Assembly (NCBI GenBank): GCA_010015655.1
Contig: ML976711.1
Location: forward strand, 62,001 to 126,000
Direction: 5' to 3'
DNA: 64,000 bases
From: Bimuria novae-zelandiae CBS 107.79
Taxonomy: Eukaryota; Ascomycota; Dothideomycetes; Pleosporales; Didymosphaeriaceae
Of the stretch, positions 12,102 through 24,844 are shown piece by piece (position 1 is the first letter of the stretch; the number at the start of each line of letters is the position of its first letter). The position numbers and the translations under genes were made by a program. Below the pieces are notes generated by a model that saw only the letters and a list, made by a program, of their open reading frames with translations, ran no database searches and had not been told where the DNA came from.

Positions 12102-12215
12102 ATATGGCACGCACTGGTGCATGGAACATTCTAAGGCTCCTGGCGCTATGAGTTGTTTTACGTGGAGCAACTTTTACGACGTGATTGAGCTAATCTCAAG
12201 TGGTCTAGCGCTGTA

Positions 12216-14322
12216 ACGTGCCCGTGCGCAGCGCGCACGGATTCGCAGCGCGCACGCCAAACACCAGAACACTGAAACACCCCCAAACTTCAACGCGTTA
12301 TAACTCAACCAGCATAGCAGCTATTAACAAAGCGTTAGCAGCAATTAAATCGCAAAAGCTTAAAAATAAAATTATATACTAGTAATATGCTAATAAGTAT
12401 AACGTATTAAGAAGTGCGTTAAGCTAAAGACACTAAGGCGTTTCACGCTTAAGAGCTAACTATATAGCTAATAAACAATCTCTCGCGCCACATCAAGAGC
12501 TAGAGCTTATACGGTATATTACTAAGCTTACTAAGCAAGGCCTACCTCTTATAAAAAAGATAATTAGGAATTTCTCCTCTAAAGTAGTATATTAGCAGCT
12601 TAGCAAGAGCTAGGTTACTCGCTTTATTAATAGACACGAAATCTATCTTATCTTAAAGTAGACTACTACTATAGATTATACGCGCTACTTAGCTAATTCT
12701 AAATTAAAATACTATTTCTACTTTAAGCTCCTGCATCGAAAGATCACTAAATATTACCTTAAGGCTCGAGATATATATAATATAGATAAGAAGGCTTCTT
12801 AATTAGCTTAATAAGTAAAAGTAAGAGGATATTTAGCAGGCGTTAATAGGAAAAGAAGGAGGTTTAAGCCTCTCTCTAGGATAAATTACGCGAGTTTCTA
12901 ATACTCCTAGCCTACTACTACGCTAATAGGAGCTCGCTGCCTCTAGGCCTTATTTACGTAGCTGTAAAAGGAGCTATATAATCAAGCTAGGTGCAGGATA
13001 TTAAGATAGGAGAACATAAGGTATTTATCTTATTATCTCTAATAGGCTGGTCAAACGATAACGTAGGGCTAGCCTGGCTTAAGTAGGTGTTTAATCGCTA
13101 TATAAAGCAGTAATTAGGTAGATAGAGATTACTTATCCTTAATAGCTATAGATTTTATCTCACGATGAAGTTTATTAGCTACTATAATTACTATAAGATA
13201 CTCCTAATAGTCCTCCCTTCTTATTCAACTTATACGCTCTAGCCGCTTAATATAGCGCTGTTTAAGCTACTCTCTTAAGCCTACTCTAACGAGCTTACCA
13301 ACTATCTACATAAGGCTTAAGGCCTTATTCTAATTAAAAAAGGAGACTTCTTCCTACTATTCTAAAGAGCTTGGCAGGCCTCGTTTAAGCAATTAACTAT
13401 ATTAAAAGCGTTTAAAGCTACTAGTATATAGCTAATAGATCCTAACGTTATCCTTAAGAGATTCGCGAGTACGCCAGAAACTAAGTAGAGCTTATTATTA
13501 GGGCTCTCTAACAGTAATTAGAGAAAGCTCGATTAGTTAGTTTAAGTTACTATTAATAATAGCCATTAGTATAAGGCAAGAAAGCTACGTTTAAGCGTTC
13601 ACTATCTCTCTATGTAGAATAAGCTTTTAAAGTATAAAAATAAAGGCTTAACGGAGGCTCTTTAGTATAAGTAGAAGCATAAGAAGAAGAGTAAAGTCCT
13701 TAACCTTTAATAGCGCTAAGAATATTATAGTAGCGCTGTCTTCTAGTCTCCCTACAAGACGCGTGAGGCTTAAGCTTGAGAAGTAGTACAAAAGCAAAAT
13801 AAGATAGAGGGGAAACTTTAAAAAGTATAGGCTAAGAAGTAGCGTGAGAAGACTTAACTATAGCGTTAAGTTAAGCTTAAGGAGAAGCGTGTAGAGAGGT
13901 AAAGGCTAAAGGAAATAAGGGAGCTTAAGTAAGCTAAGAAAGTAGCTAAACGCGTATATAAAATTAAAGCTTAATACTAAGAAAAAACTATTTAATAAAC
14001 TTAATAACGTAAGCGCAAAGCCTCCTAAGCGCCCTCCTTTAAGAATAAGCGTTAAAAACAAGTAATAGAGGATAGAGCTCGCGATATAGTTACATCTCCT
14101 CTATTAGCTACTCTACTAAAGGTTATATTACAAGGGCGCAACGTTAACCTTCCGCAAAAATATAGATAGCACAAGTTAATCGTAAGCATCTAATTACTGC
14201 AACACTACGGTCTTATTAGTATTAAGCTATTATGTGGCGTTATATAGCCTCATTCTTGAGATTGAGTAGATGGCGTTTCGGCGTACGCGCTGCGAATCCG
14301 TGCGCGCTACGCACGGGCACGT
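12216..14322 (+). mobile_element. pogo/Fot1-type Tc1-mariner element, RIP-inactivated
   Basis: Inverted repeats of about 47 bp start acgtgcccgtgcg at both ends and include the shared block cacggattcgcagcgcg. TA flanks both ends (12214-12215 and 14323-14324). The 2.1-kb interior is heavily RIPed. In plus orientation RDIYNIDKKAS (about 12766-12800) corresponds to the DIYNxDExGF motif of DDE_1 transposases, and downstream pieces match the pogo C-terminal region. Its right end abuts a fragment of another pogo element. Confidence 0.82.
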
Positions 14323-14324
14323 TA

Positions 14325-15022
14325 GCTATTATCCACTTTTAATTACCCTACTGCACGCTCTTTAGCTTGCCTCGACGCTTAGAGCCTGTAATAACTACTC
14401 CTGTTAATATCATGCCCATCATAAAGCCAGTCTTGTTAAAGTTATAGGTATCTTTATCCAGGATACCATACTTGGCTTTAGTATTCTCTACAAGCCGGAA
14501 CCAGCCCTGTATAACCTTAGGATCCTTATAGAGGGCTCTCTTATAGTCGTACTTTTAATTAAACTTAACTTAGAGCTCTAGCTAGCGCTTAATAAAGTAG
14601 TAAGGCTACCTTTAACTAACTAGCTCGTTGTGGCGTGTAGCTAGTAAAGAATTAGCTATATTTTTTATAGTAGCAAGCTAGGGCGGAAACCCTCGCGTAT
14701 CTAGATTAAGTATATACTATATAATTATCTGCTCCTCTCTTATAGTAAGTCTTATTAAGTTAGGTGCGTAGTCGCGTTAAAAGGTAGTTCTAGCGCGTCT
14801 CTATTATAGTGTTCTTTTAGCAACGCTATAGACTACTATAGCGCGTGAAATTAAGAGTAGCGCGTCTCCTTTGATAGCTTAAAGCGCAAGCTATAATCTA
14901 GCCTCTTTTAATTTAGGTAATTTGTTGCGTTGTTAAGACATCGCGTTGTAGTAGAACGTTTTGATGGGGTCTTGGCATTTTCGGCCACTTGCTATGCCCG
15001 GCCACTCGCTATGCATGTACGT
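14325..15022 (-). mobile_element. Left-arm fragment of a pogo/Fot1 element, inverted
   Basis: This is the same sequence as the left part of the element at 17490-19336 but in the opposite orientation. It includes the terminal block ending gccactcgctatgcatgtacgt at 15022, followed by TA. On the minus strand it reads the family motif YNFNKTGFMMGMILTGVV, less damaged than in its partner copy. It stops exactly where the 12216-14322 element begins, and the remaining right half is missing. Confidence 0.8.
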
Positions 15023-15024
15023 TA

Positions 15025-15396
15025 TTAAAAATTATTATTATATATTTAAAATAAAATATTTTATTTAAAAAATTGTTTATTTTAGCACTTAAGTATAAAA
15101 TTCCTTATTCTTTAAAGCCACTATAATATTACTAGTAAAAATTTAATAAGTCTGGATTTAGTATTATTAAGATTTTTACGTAACTATTAATACGCTTACG
15201 TAGTATATATTAGTAGACTCTAAAATACTAAGTATTAGTATAATAATAGATATGAATATATAAATAAGTAAGTAAGTCTATCTTAACTATTATTTATTAA
15301 TAATAACTTTATTAAATATTTATTATAGTTAACTTGGTGCTCTTTTAAGTTAATTTACTAGTTTTTTTTTTTTTTTTTTTTTTTTTTAGTTAAGTA
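15025..15396. other. AT-rich spacer with 26-nt poly-T run
   Basis: Low-complexity AT-rich sequence between two degraded transposons, with a long T run at about 15362-15387. No gene is seen. Confidence 0.6.
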
Positions 15397-17468
15397 ACGT
15401 ACTTACCAAGCGAGCTGGCAGTATAAGTAAGCTGGCACCCTACTAACTTTTATTACCTTATAGCAACCTAACTTAAGCACATAATGTAATAATTATATAT
15501 AATTACTATTATAAATTAAGTAGTATTTATAGTATACTTTACACACGTTCGCGCGTTATGCTTAGGTTCTTTATAGTAACTATAGCACGTTAAAGTCTAT
15601 TAACTAGCACTTAATTACGCCCTATCTTAACGCGTTTTACTCTCTAGTTACTACTTAATATCCTTTTAAGTAATAATTTCTTTTACCTTTACCCTTATTA
15701 GGGTATCTTACTCCTATATCTACTTCTTTTATTAATTTTTACGTGTTATAGCTACTCTATTTACTTATTTAAGCCTCGCAATCTAATCGCGAATAAATGT
15801 ACTTTTATAAGCTATTACCTTAGCGCCTTTTTTAAGCTAATTAAGTACTATAATAATAAAAGTAAATAATAAGCTTTTATTCCTTTAAATTATATTATAA
15901 ATTAATATTAATTAAGCCTCTAGCTCGCACGCGTTACTTAGTATTTTAGCTTTTTAAAAGGTAACTTTTAGTAAAGGTAGCGTTAGCGTATAAAGCTTAA
16001 TATTAAGCTTTAATATTACTATCTCTAGGTTATATAAGACTAGGCTAGCGCCTTAAAAGCTTACGTAGATATTCCCCTTTATAATTAATTATATATAGGC
16101 TACGTAGAAGGCTAGTAAAAACTCTAGCTTTATAATATAGCTAATATAGTGGTTATACGCGCGCTTTAACGGCGAGAAGTAATTAATATTAAATAGCTAT
16201 AAAAAGTATAATAAATATAATAATATATAAAAAGTAATAATATAATTCTCCTTATAAAGCTCTTAAAATTTAAGTAAGTTATAGCTTTTATAATTATTAA
16301 GTATAAGTAGATAGCGTGTGCCTATTTTACGTTTTACTATATATTTAATAAAGTGCTTTAGCTACTCTACTCTAAGCTTATTAGTAGTTTTGTCTATACA
16401 CAGCAGCGTTATATTTAGAATACTAGCTATTGCGTAAGAAGGATGCGCGTGCGCGTGCGCGTGCGCGAACATATACATATTCTCCTTTTCGTCCGTACGA
16501 AGAACAATAAGTAAAAACCAGATATTATTGCCTACCCTAACTTTCTGTACGCTGTGCACACCGTACACTACTCTTACTCTTACTACGTAAGTGCTTATCC
16601 TATAAGCAGCTAGCTAAAAGAGCCTATTTAATAAGTTTAGCTATTTTTACTAATAGTAAAAGCCTAGTCGCGTAGTATATTATTATTTTAGTACTAGGTA
16701 AAGAGGTAATACTTTCTAAAAATAATAATAAAGGGAGGGATTACCTACCAAGTAGCGTTAATTTTATAAATTATTATAGTCTACTTATAATTACTTAGGT
16801 AAATAGCCTTTAATCTATCTTATTTTTTTTTATTTTATAATAATAAGCTTCACTAATATCTTACCTATTATAAAGCTAGTTTTATTAAAGTTATAAGTAT
16901 TTTTTTATAAATACTATAGGTGCCCTTCGTGCGTAATATAAGCTTAAACTAAGCTCTAATTACTTTTAGATTCTTATATAAAGCTCTCTATTAATTATAT
17001 AGCTAATTAAATTATGTATTAAGGTAATCTATTTACTTAATAAAGTTACACGACTAGTTTTTACCTATCTAGCTAGCGCTGCACTTAGTAAGTAGCTTAT
17101 CTACTATATCTTATATAGTACTTAGGATAGGCGCAAACCCTCGCAAATCTAAATTAAGTATATACCTAATAATTACCTCCTTTTCTAGCTTAGTAAACTT
17201 TTTTAATTAAGCTAATAATTATATTATATAGTAATACTAGTGCGTTAGCTTTAAAGTGTACTTTATAAGACGTTAAGTATTACTATATCGCGTTTTTCAC
17301 TCTAAATCTAATTTTTATTAATAGCTATAATAGTAAGAAGAATATCTACTTTATTATAAAATAATTAAGAAGGAGGTAATTAAGCTGTTGTTATTACTAG
17401 AGGCGCGTCGCGAAAAGTTAGGTGGGGTGTTAGTTCGCTTATACTACTAGCTCGCTTGTCAAGTACGT
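15397..17468 (-). mobile_element. Degraded pogo/Fot1-type element
   Basis: Imperfect inverted ends (acgtacttaccaagcgagct on the left, matching acgtacttgacaagcgagct read inward from the right) are flanked by TA (15395-15396 and 17469-17470). The interior is extremely AT-rich. On the minus strand around 16840-17000 it aligns by eye with the YNFN(E/K)TGF region of the neighbouring pogo copies. A cgtgcg microsatellite sits at 16444-16467. No intact frame remains. Confidence 0.7.
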
Positions 17469-17489
17469 TAATATAAATTATAAATAATA

Positions 17490-19336
17490 ACGTACATGCA
17501 TAGCGAGTGGCCGGGCATAGCGAGTGGCCGAAAATGCCAAGACCCCATCAAAACGTTCTACTACAACGCGATGTCTTAACAACGCAATAAACTACCTAAA
17601 TTAAAAAAGGCTAGATTATAGCTTGCGCTTTAAGCTATTAAAGGAGACGCACTACTCTTAATTTCACGCGCTGTAGTAGTCTATAGTATTACTAAAAGAA
17701 CACTATAATAGAAACGCGCTAGAACTACCTTTTAACGCGACTACGCACCTAACTTAATAAGACTTACTATAAGAAAGGAGTAGGCAATTATATAGTATAT
17801 ACTTAATCTAAATACGCAAGGGTTTCCGCCCTAGCTCGCTACTATAAAAGATATAGCTAATTCTTTACTAGCTACACGCCACAACAAGCTAGTTAGTTAA
17901 AGGTAGCCTTACTACTTTATTAAGCGCTAGCTAAAGCTCCAAGTTAAGTTTAATTAAAAGTATAACTATAAGAGAGCCCTTTGTGAGGATCCTAAGGTTA
18001 TATAGGGCTAGTTCCGGCTTGTAGAGAATACTAAAGCTAAGTATAGTATCCTGGATAAAGATACTTACAACTTTAACGAGACTAGCTTTATAATAGGCAT
18101 AATATTAACAGGAGTAGTTATTATAAGCTTTAAGCATTAAGGTAAGCTAAAGAGCGTGTAGTAGGGCAATTAAAAGTAGACAATAGCTATTTATAGCATT
18201 AACGCGACAGGGTGGGCGATCCCACCCTTCCTTATCTTTCAGGGCAAGCACCACCTCTCTGCCTAGTACTAAGAGAAGGATCTACCTCGCGACTAGGTTC
18301 TCGCAGTCTCTAAGAATGGCTAGATAAATAATAAGCTTAGTCTATAGTGGCTAAAGCACTTTAACGCGCATATAAAAAAGCGTACTATTAGTAGCTATTA
18401 GTTACTTATTATTAATAGCTACGAGAGCTATAACTCGCTTAAATTCCAGCAATACTATAAGGATAAGAAGAGTATTACTCTTTATATGCCTCCATATTCG
18501 TCGCACCTCCTGTAGCCACTAGATGTGGGGTGTTTCTCGCCGTTAAAGAAGGCATATGGGCGCCAAGCCAAGGATCTAATACGCAACTATATTACGTATA
18601 TTACTAAAATTAAGTTCCTACCTTGTTTTATTACCACTTTTAAGGCTATAATAACTTAAAGTAATATCTAAGGAGGCTTTTAAGGCGCTAGCCTTATTCC
18701 CCTTAACTTAGAAGTAGTAATATTAAAGTTTAACGTTTGTCTACCTACGCCTTCGCCTTCTATTATACGCGATAGTACGTGGCAGTCGCAGACGCCTAGT
18801 AACACCCTAGAATTAGGGTTATAATCGACGCTAGTAAAGGAGAGGATTTAGAGGCACCTAGATAGCTCCCTAATAAGTATAGTTAAGGTAGTTAAAAAGC
18901 TTATAAAAGGCGCTAAGCTAATAGCGTATTCTTTAGTATTAATAATAAAGCGTAACGCTAAGCTTTAAGCCACTAATAAGGCTACTATATAACGTAAATT
19001 ATATAAGAGAAAGTAACTATAGCAGGAAGGGGTCCTTATAACTACTAATAGCTAGTAACTAGCTACCTTAAAGGACTTTACGGCGCGTAGTAATAAGAAG
19101 AAGGCGAAGAAGAGGGTGCGCGCTAATAGAAGCAAATTAACTTAACAGCGCTATAGACGCTATAGCAAGACTAGGCATAATTCGCGCACGTGTAAAAAAG
19201 AAGTAGAAGTAGATTCTGAGTAGATTGGCCTACTACAATTTCTTATTACTATTTGTGTGCGTTCTGTACTATTGTGTAGAGTGTAGATTTTGATGGGGTC
19301 TTGGCATTTTCGGCCACTCGCTATGCCCGGCCACAC
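17490..19336 (+). mobile_element. pogo/Fot1-type element, RIP-inactivated, right tip missing
   Basis: The left end starts acgtacatgcatagcgag after TA. The right end carries the inverted block gtggccgggcatagcgag followed by gtggccgaaaatgccaag but lacks the outer ~17 bp. The plus-strand transposase remnant (about 17690-19210) shows YNFNETSF at 18070-18100, SKNGWTNNK-like sequence near 18310, and PPYSSHLL*PLDVGCFSP at 18487-18545, all typical of DDE_1 pogo transposases. Many TAG/TAA codons inactivate it. It ends abruptly against GC-balanced sequence upstream of the SDR gene. Confidence 0.83.
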
Positions 19337-19733
19337 GACTCACTCTCCACTTCCATAAATTCAGCCACACATTCAAGATATTGTTTTAGCCTAAGATTCT
19401 TTTGATCATTTACCATCTCATTGGAACTGTAAACCCCCTGCTAGGTCGTAGGCACCTCTAAGGCTGTGTATCAAACTTAAAACACGGACTTCACCGCAGG
19501 CCGCGTAAGCCACCTGCCGCTCCTGATCCTCATTCCCCCGCTCTGCGCCTGTGTGCATGTTCCAGAAGCACGCCCTTTGTAGCTTCTCTGCAACCGAAAC
19601 CTATCAACTACCACATTACGCACTGCAGATTGCATTCGCTCCTGCTCGGCGGCCTGAAACATTGACCGCTGACGACGTGCACGGCAGTTCTGTTACCCTA
19701 ACGACGCACTGAGGTCTTCTGAAAAGACAGAAA
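19337..19733. other. Upstream region of the SDR gene
   Basis: Unique GC-balanced sequence starting immediately at the transposon edge. It must contain the SDR promoter. No clear TATA box is picked out. Confidence 0.5.
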
Positions 19734-20908
19734 ATGTCTGTGTTCCAAACCGGCTCCAAAGCCCTCATCACGGGCGGTGCCTCAGGCGTCGGGCTCGCTG
19801 TGGCGCAGCTCTGCCTGAAGCATGGGATGCGCGTCTCTATACTCGACTTCAACAAAGACACACTTGACCTTGCGAAAAAGAGTCTTGAAGAAGACGTCGA
19901 ATTTCTTCAGGCGGATGTCAGTTCAGAGCAAGACTGGAAGAGCGTGAAGGAGAAAGTTGGTGATGTGGATTTTCTGATGCTGAATGCCGGGACTATGCCG
20001 AGAGGCACGTGGGGAGATGCGGAGTATTTCCAGAAGGTGAGCAGTCTTTCCTGAATCGCAGCCCTATCTAGGGCGGATTGAAGATTTGCCGAGGGGATGC
20101 CGCTGCGGCAGAGAGAGTGGCAGACTTCGGCTCTCTATCCCATACATAGCACGAGGACGACGCCGCAATGAACTCGGCTCCCATCACGTGGACGCACCCT
20201 TGCACCGACTCGTCCAGTCTGTCTTCAAGCCTCATCGCTACTGCGCTAGCATACCTTTTTCCAAGCACAGCCCTCGCTAACTTCTTATCAGGTCCTTTCC
20301 ACAAACCTCTTCGGCGTGATCAACGGACTCAACGCATACGTGCCCTCCTTCCAAGCCCGCAAGAATGGCTCCCCTGCAGCCATCGTCATCACAGGCAGCA
20401 AGCAGGGCATCACAAACCCCCCAGGAAACCCCGCGTACAACGCGAGTAAATCTGCTGTGAAAACGCTGGCAGAGCATCTAAGCTGGGACCTCCGCGAGGA
20501 CAAGAATTTATCGGTGCACCTGCTCGTTCCTGGATGGACGTTTACGGGATTGGTAAGTGCTCTCCCCTCAGCTCGTGTCGTCATATCCACCTCCGAATCC
20601 ACCTTCCCGCTACTCCGTTCTATCGAAACGAGTGTAACAACCCACAGGTCGGCAACACGCCTGGCACCACAGCCGACAAGCCCGCGGGCGCCTGGTCCGC
20701 CGAGCAAGTAGCATCCTACATGGAGCAAAAGATGGCTGACGGAAAGTTCTACATCATTTGCCCTGACAACGACGTCAGCGAGGAGACAGACAAGAAGCGT
20801 ATGCTCTGGACTGTTGGGGATATCGTGAATGAGAGGCCGCCGTTGACAAGGTGGAGGGAGGAGTATAAGAAGGAGGCGGAGGAGTGGATGGCGGGGCAGG
20901 ATGTGTAG
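19734..20908 (+). CDS. Short-chain dehydrogenase/reductase, 3 exons
   Basis: Exons 19734..20036, 20292..20552 and 20648..20908 give 274 residues. Introns are 255 nt (20037..20291, GTGAGC...CTAAC...CAG) and 95 nt (20553..20647, GTAAGT...CAG); the first is far longer than others in the window. The N-terminal Rossmann motif TGGASGVG (residues 13-20), LNAG, and the catalytic set Ser137 (ITGSKQG), Tyr150 and Lys154 (YNASK) are all present. It is therefore expected to be an active NAD(P)-dependent oxidoreductase in the cytosol. Length is typical of classical SDRs. Substrate is unknown, and the neighbouring transporter does not define a pathway. Confidence 0.9.
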
Positions 20909-21249
20909 GGGGAGTGGTGGATCGGTAGGGGGGTTAAAGAAGGATGAATGAGGGGGAGTGATTGGTAGGGAGAGGGATGGACATACATGTCAAGGGTTGC
21001 GTGTAGATTGGTCGATTCCGTGGGTCAAAATGCACAACTGGACCGCACAGCTTCAAATGTAGAGCATTGCTCAGGGTGAGTATGCTTTTATGTTCCATCA
21101 TTCATTACTAATCTTCAATTCTACATACAAGGTATCGTCCTCCAACCCTTTGCACCGCGCATTACCTCCCGCCACCACTCTCATATCCAGCTAATACTTG
21201 GAAAGCAGCACACTACCTCCGGTTTTACCCACGAACCACCAGCCTACTC
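20909..21249. other. Convergent 3' intergenic region
   Basis: Lies between the SDR and MFS stops. The first 100 bases are a purine-rich imperfect ggggag/tggtagg tract. No gene is seen. Confidence 0.55.
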
Positions 21250-22935
21250 TTACACGACAGGACCGCTCTTCGCGCGCATCCTCGCACCATAGATCTGCAG
21301 CACCGTAAGGATAATCGACGCCGCGGCCACGATAGCAGCCTGGATGCCAAACGACTGGCCATAACCATTGACCTTGCCCCAGGGCTCTTGGAAATATCCA
21401 ACGCTAAACCCGGCGCCAACTGTAACGCATTAGCCCACACGCTCGACCCTCAAACTGGGGATATACATACCACGCGCAAAATTCAACAACCCCGCAACCT
21501 CCGAACTCGCACTCCCATACGAATCCAAACAATACGCCGTCAAACTCACGCTCGCCAACATACTGCCTATTACATACATACCCCACCCCATAATAATGCC
21601 CGCGTAGCTCAAATGCTTTTCTAGCGTCTGGCCCACGAGCACGAGCCCCGGCACCATGAGTAAAACAACGACCTGGTTCATGAGCAGGCGCGCTTCAGGC
21701 TTGAACACGCCGTTGTGCTTCTTAACGTAGCGCTTCGCGATGAGGTCGTTGAAGAAATGGCCGCTGAGCTCGCCGATCGTGACGGCGACGAGCGGCGCAA
21801 AGAGAAGGTACCCGATGGCGTTGTTGTCGAAGCCATAACCACCGTATTCCTGGGGTGTTTGGAGGAGGATGGCAGATGTGATGTTGATGCCAACGACCCA
21901 CATGAAGGTCATGGCGTAGTAGATCATGCAGGGGATCATGATGGGTTTGAGGAACGTTTTTACCAGCCGCGTTACCGCGTGACGCAGGTGGTAGAAGCCA
22001 GCCGCGTTGTGGTTCTGGATTTGCCAGACACCTGTGAGGCGCGCCATGCGGCCTACAAAGGTTTTTGGGCGCGCGGGCTGCTTGTGCGCGGGGATGCTGC
22101 GGTCATAGTAGGTTTCGTCTGAGATGAGGAGGATGAGGAGGAGGTCGAAGGTGCCGACGGCGAAGACGAGCCAGAAGGCGACGCGCCACCGGCCGTGGGT
22201 GCCTGCGATGATGAAGTTGGAGAACATGGGCGCGAGGTATGGTGTGAGGAAGACGCCGTAGGCCCAGATGCCGATTTTGCGGGCGTGTTCGTGGAAGAAG
22301 AACATGTCTTTGATGCAGGCGAGGCCGACGATCTGGAAGGCGCAGAAGGAGAAGCCCATTAGAACACGGAAGCCGTAGTAGACGGAGTAGTTGTGCGTGA
22401 CGGCGCAGGCGATGGTGAAGGCGCAGCCAGTGAGGGTGGACCAGAAGAGTGCCGGACCGCGGCCCCACCAGGTAGAGACTATGATCCAGAAGAGACCACC
22501 GATTGCGCTGGAGAGGTTAGCTTAGAAGAGAGGTTAGGATGGGAGGAAAGCTTACACCATGAGCACGTTGAGGTTGCCCGTTTCGTTAACCTTAGCGGGG
22601 GTACGGTTCCATTCGAGACCTTGGGACATGATAAGTGGAATACCAGCAGCGGAGCTGTAGTCTCCTAGACCGGCGGTGATGGACAAGACGATGAGGATGG
22701 CATGCTTCTTGGTGGAAGACCAGTTGAGAGGGTCGTTCGGGTCGTCGGACGGCTGAGGAACCAATACCGTACGGCCGTCAGGTGCGAGCTTCAAGTAGCT
22801 GTCCACATTACCAGCCGCAGCATCGACAACGATATCATCATTGATATCTTGCTCGTACACTGGCACCTGCACCACCTGCACCGTCTGGTGCAAGATGCCG
22901 TTCTCCTTGTCCGCCAGGAAATCCACGGTGGCCAT
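21250..22935 (-). CDS. MFS transporter (DHA1-like), 3 exons
   Basis: Exons (minus strand) 22935..22556, 22507..21471 and 21419..21250 give 528 residues. Introns are 48 nt (GTAAGC...CAG) and 51 nt (GTATGT...CAG). The cytoplasmic N-terminus ends in DPNDPLNW, the usual pre-TM1 motif of fungal DHA1 drug:proton antiporters and related permeases. About 12 hydrophobic segments follow, with a large loop around KQPARPKTFVGRMARLTGVW between the two halves. The last exon adds the terminal helix, with GFSVGYFQEPWG before it. It is a plasma-membrane or vacuolar solute carrier; the substrate cannot be told. It is transcribed convergently with the SDR gene. Confidence 0.9.
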
Positions 22936-23789
22936 GTCGTCGGGTCGGCTTTGAGCTGAGCAGAGAGCAATTGTAGTAATGCTGCTTCAAAGTCGTTCGG
23001 ATGGTCAACGCGTTGGCTCACTGTTATATAGACATAATGTCAATGCTCGAGGGTAGTACAAGGCAGTACCATGCCAGCCACGCGAACACTACACACCATT
23101 CAATCGCGTGGTGAAAAGAGGCCGAGGATGCGCAGGAACAAACCGAACTCCGAAGTGCCGGATTAGTGACTCTAGATTAGGTATGAAGCGGTGTATGAGA
23201 TTGAAAACTTTTTCTGATGGTGGAGGTGATTTTTCTGACCATGTTGGTTTGTTAGTGTTCCTCATTGGGAAATTTGACCATCTTGAAAGCCTTGATACAA
23301 GGCGTCGAGGATACCGAAATCGCAATATTTATTGGTGTATTAAAATTTAAGAATACTGTGTTACTGATGTTGTGTCGCTCGGTAGTGCTTCGATGCTGAA
23401 AGCTTGCATGAGGTGACCGATCTGTTGGTTCCATCAGCAACGTGACTAGCGTTGCGACTAAGATAGCCCCACTCTGACCGAGCCACCTCGTGGTGTAAAG
23501 TCTGCGAGGTTGTGATGGGGAACCGCACTCGACCAAGTCCGCACGCTATCCTGGCCTGCTTAGAGGCAAGTGTATTGCCCTCACTTTGCCAATATTCCTC
23601 TGTTTTGATTCGTCAAGAGGTGTGAAAATTTATCTCAATGACAACCGGGCCAACGAAACGAGGTCCACAACTACGCGAAATCCCACGCGATTGCTTGGAT
23701 AAAGCAGGACCTAAGGTAGCCTTGGACATGGCTGATAACTCTGGGCCCGAATGACTGTATCTCTGACGTATCAATGCTTGGTAGGTTGA
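22936..23789. other. Intergenic, no gene seen
   Basis: Contains the MFS upstream region and the 3' side of IND1. Only short overlapping frames. Confidence 0.5.
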
Positions 23790-24844
23790 TTACTTGTCCA
23801 GTTCGACTATCCTTGCCACTTCTTTTGCCATGGCGGCGAACACTTTGGATCTTAGGCTCTCCGGTTCCGCGACCACGGTAGGCTTCCCATCTTCAGCGTC
23901 TGCAACCATGGCAGCATGCAGGGGGAGCTCGCCCAGCAGCCTCAGGTCGTACGTCCGGCACATGTTCCGTAATTTATTCAAGTCTCCGAACACGTTGTGC
24001 GTCTCCCCGCATCCGGGACACTGGAAGCCGCTCATGTTGCACACGAGCCCCAAGATGTTCGTATTCACTTTGCGGAAAAGCTCAACGCCTTTTACGGCAT
24101 CTTTAAGCGCGAGATCCTGCGGAGTGGATACGATGATGGCGCCATCGAGGACAAGTTGTTGGGTGATGGTCAACTGCACATCGCCAGTGCCAGGCGGCAT
24201 ATCCAACACGAGGACGTCAAGACTGCCCCACTCGACCTCGTGGAGAAGCTGCTGCAGAGCTTTCATCACCATTAGCCCACGCCATGCTACCGGCGACGAC
24301 TCTGGGATTAGGTAGCCCATGGACATGCTCTTCAGTCCATAGTTCGATAACGGGATGAGTTGGTTGCCTGACGGCGTGTCAGATTCCGGGTGGGGGTGGG
24401 TCCTGACTGCATCAGAGAGAAAACTGACCAGCTGAAAGTCTTGGTTCGCCGGAGAGGTTCAGCAGAGTGGGAATCGAAGGACCAAAAATGTCTGTGTCCA
24501 GGATGCCAGCTCTGTAGCCACTGCGCGCAAAGCTGAGGGCCAAGTTGACTGCAAATGGTCAGACGGGTCGTCATATCTGTTGGAGGCGTGACATGCCTGC
24601 GATGGTGCTCTTGCCTACACCGCCTTTGGCTGATGAGACGGCGACGATTTTTTTCACGTCCTTGATGTTTCGCTTTTGTGGTAGCCCGCGTTGCATGCGA
24701 GGCATCTGTGGCGGTGCGCCGGAGCGCGGGAGTCCCTGGGACCCTTCATCAGCATCTCAATTAGTCGTAGCATACACTCCAGAAGCATACCAGCGGGTTC
24801 TCATGCTGCAAGCACCGCAGAGTCGAGAATAATCGCCTATTCAT
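23790..24844 (-). CDS. IND1: Mrp/NBP35-family Fe-S assembly ATPase, IND1/NUBPL type, 4 exons
   Basis: Exons (minus strand) 24844..24791, 24735..24597, 24548..24429 and 24367..23790 give 296 residues. The 12-13 N-terminal residues ([13 protein letters not shown]) are basic and hydroxylated, as in a mitochondrial presequence. The deviant Walker [27 protein letters not shown], and MSMGYLIPE follow, then [12 protein letters not shown] and the CPGCG cluster-binding CxxC. This matches mitochondrial IND1/NUBPL, which delivers 4Fe-4S clusters to respiratory complex I. Intron 2 (24549..24596) has a GC rather than GT donor (g|gcatgt), and splicing there restores [11 protein letters not shown]. Introns 1 and 3 are GT-AG. 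It is divergent from BFR2. A cytosolic NBP35/CFD1 role is less likely because the N-terminal ferredoxin-like cysteines of NBP35 are absent. Confidence 0.9.

Noticed and set aside
16441..16470. cgtgcg repeat as a CRISPR-like or regulatory array
   Set aside because: Simple dinucleotide-type microsatellite inside a degraded transposon.
19734..22935. SDR plus MFS transporter as a secondary-metabolite cluster
   Set aside because: No backbone synthase, and the flanking genes are housekeeping or transposons. Two convergent generic genes do not make a cluster.
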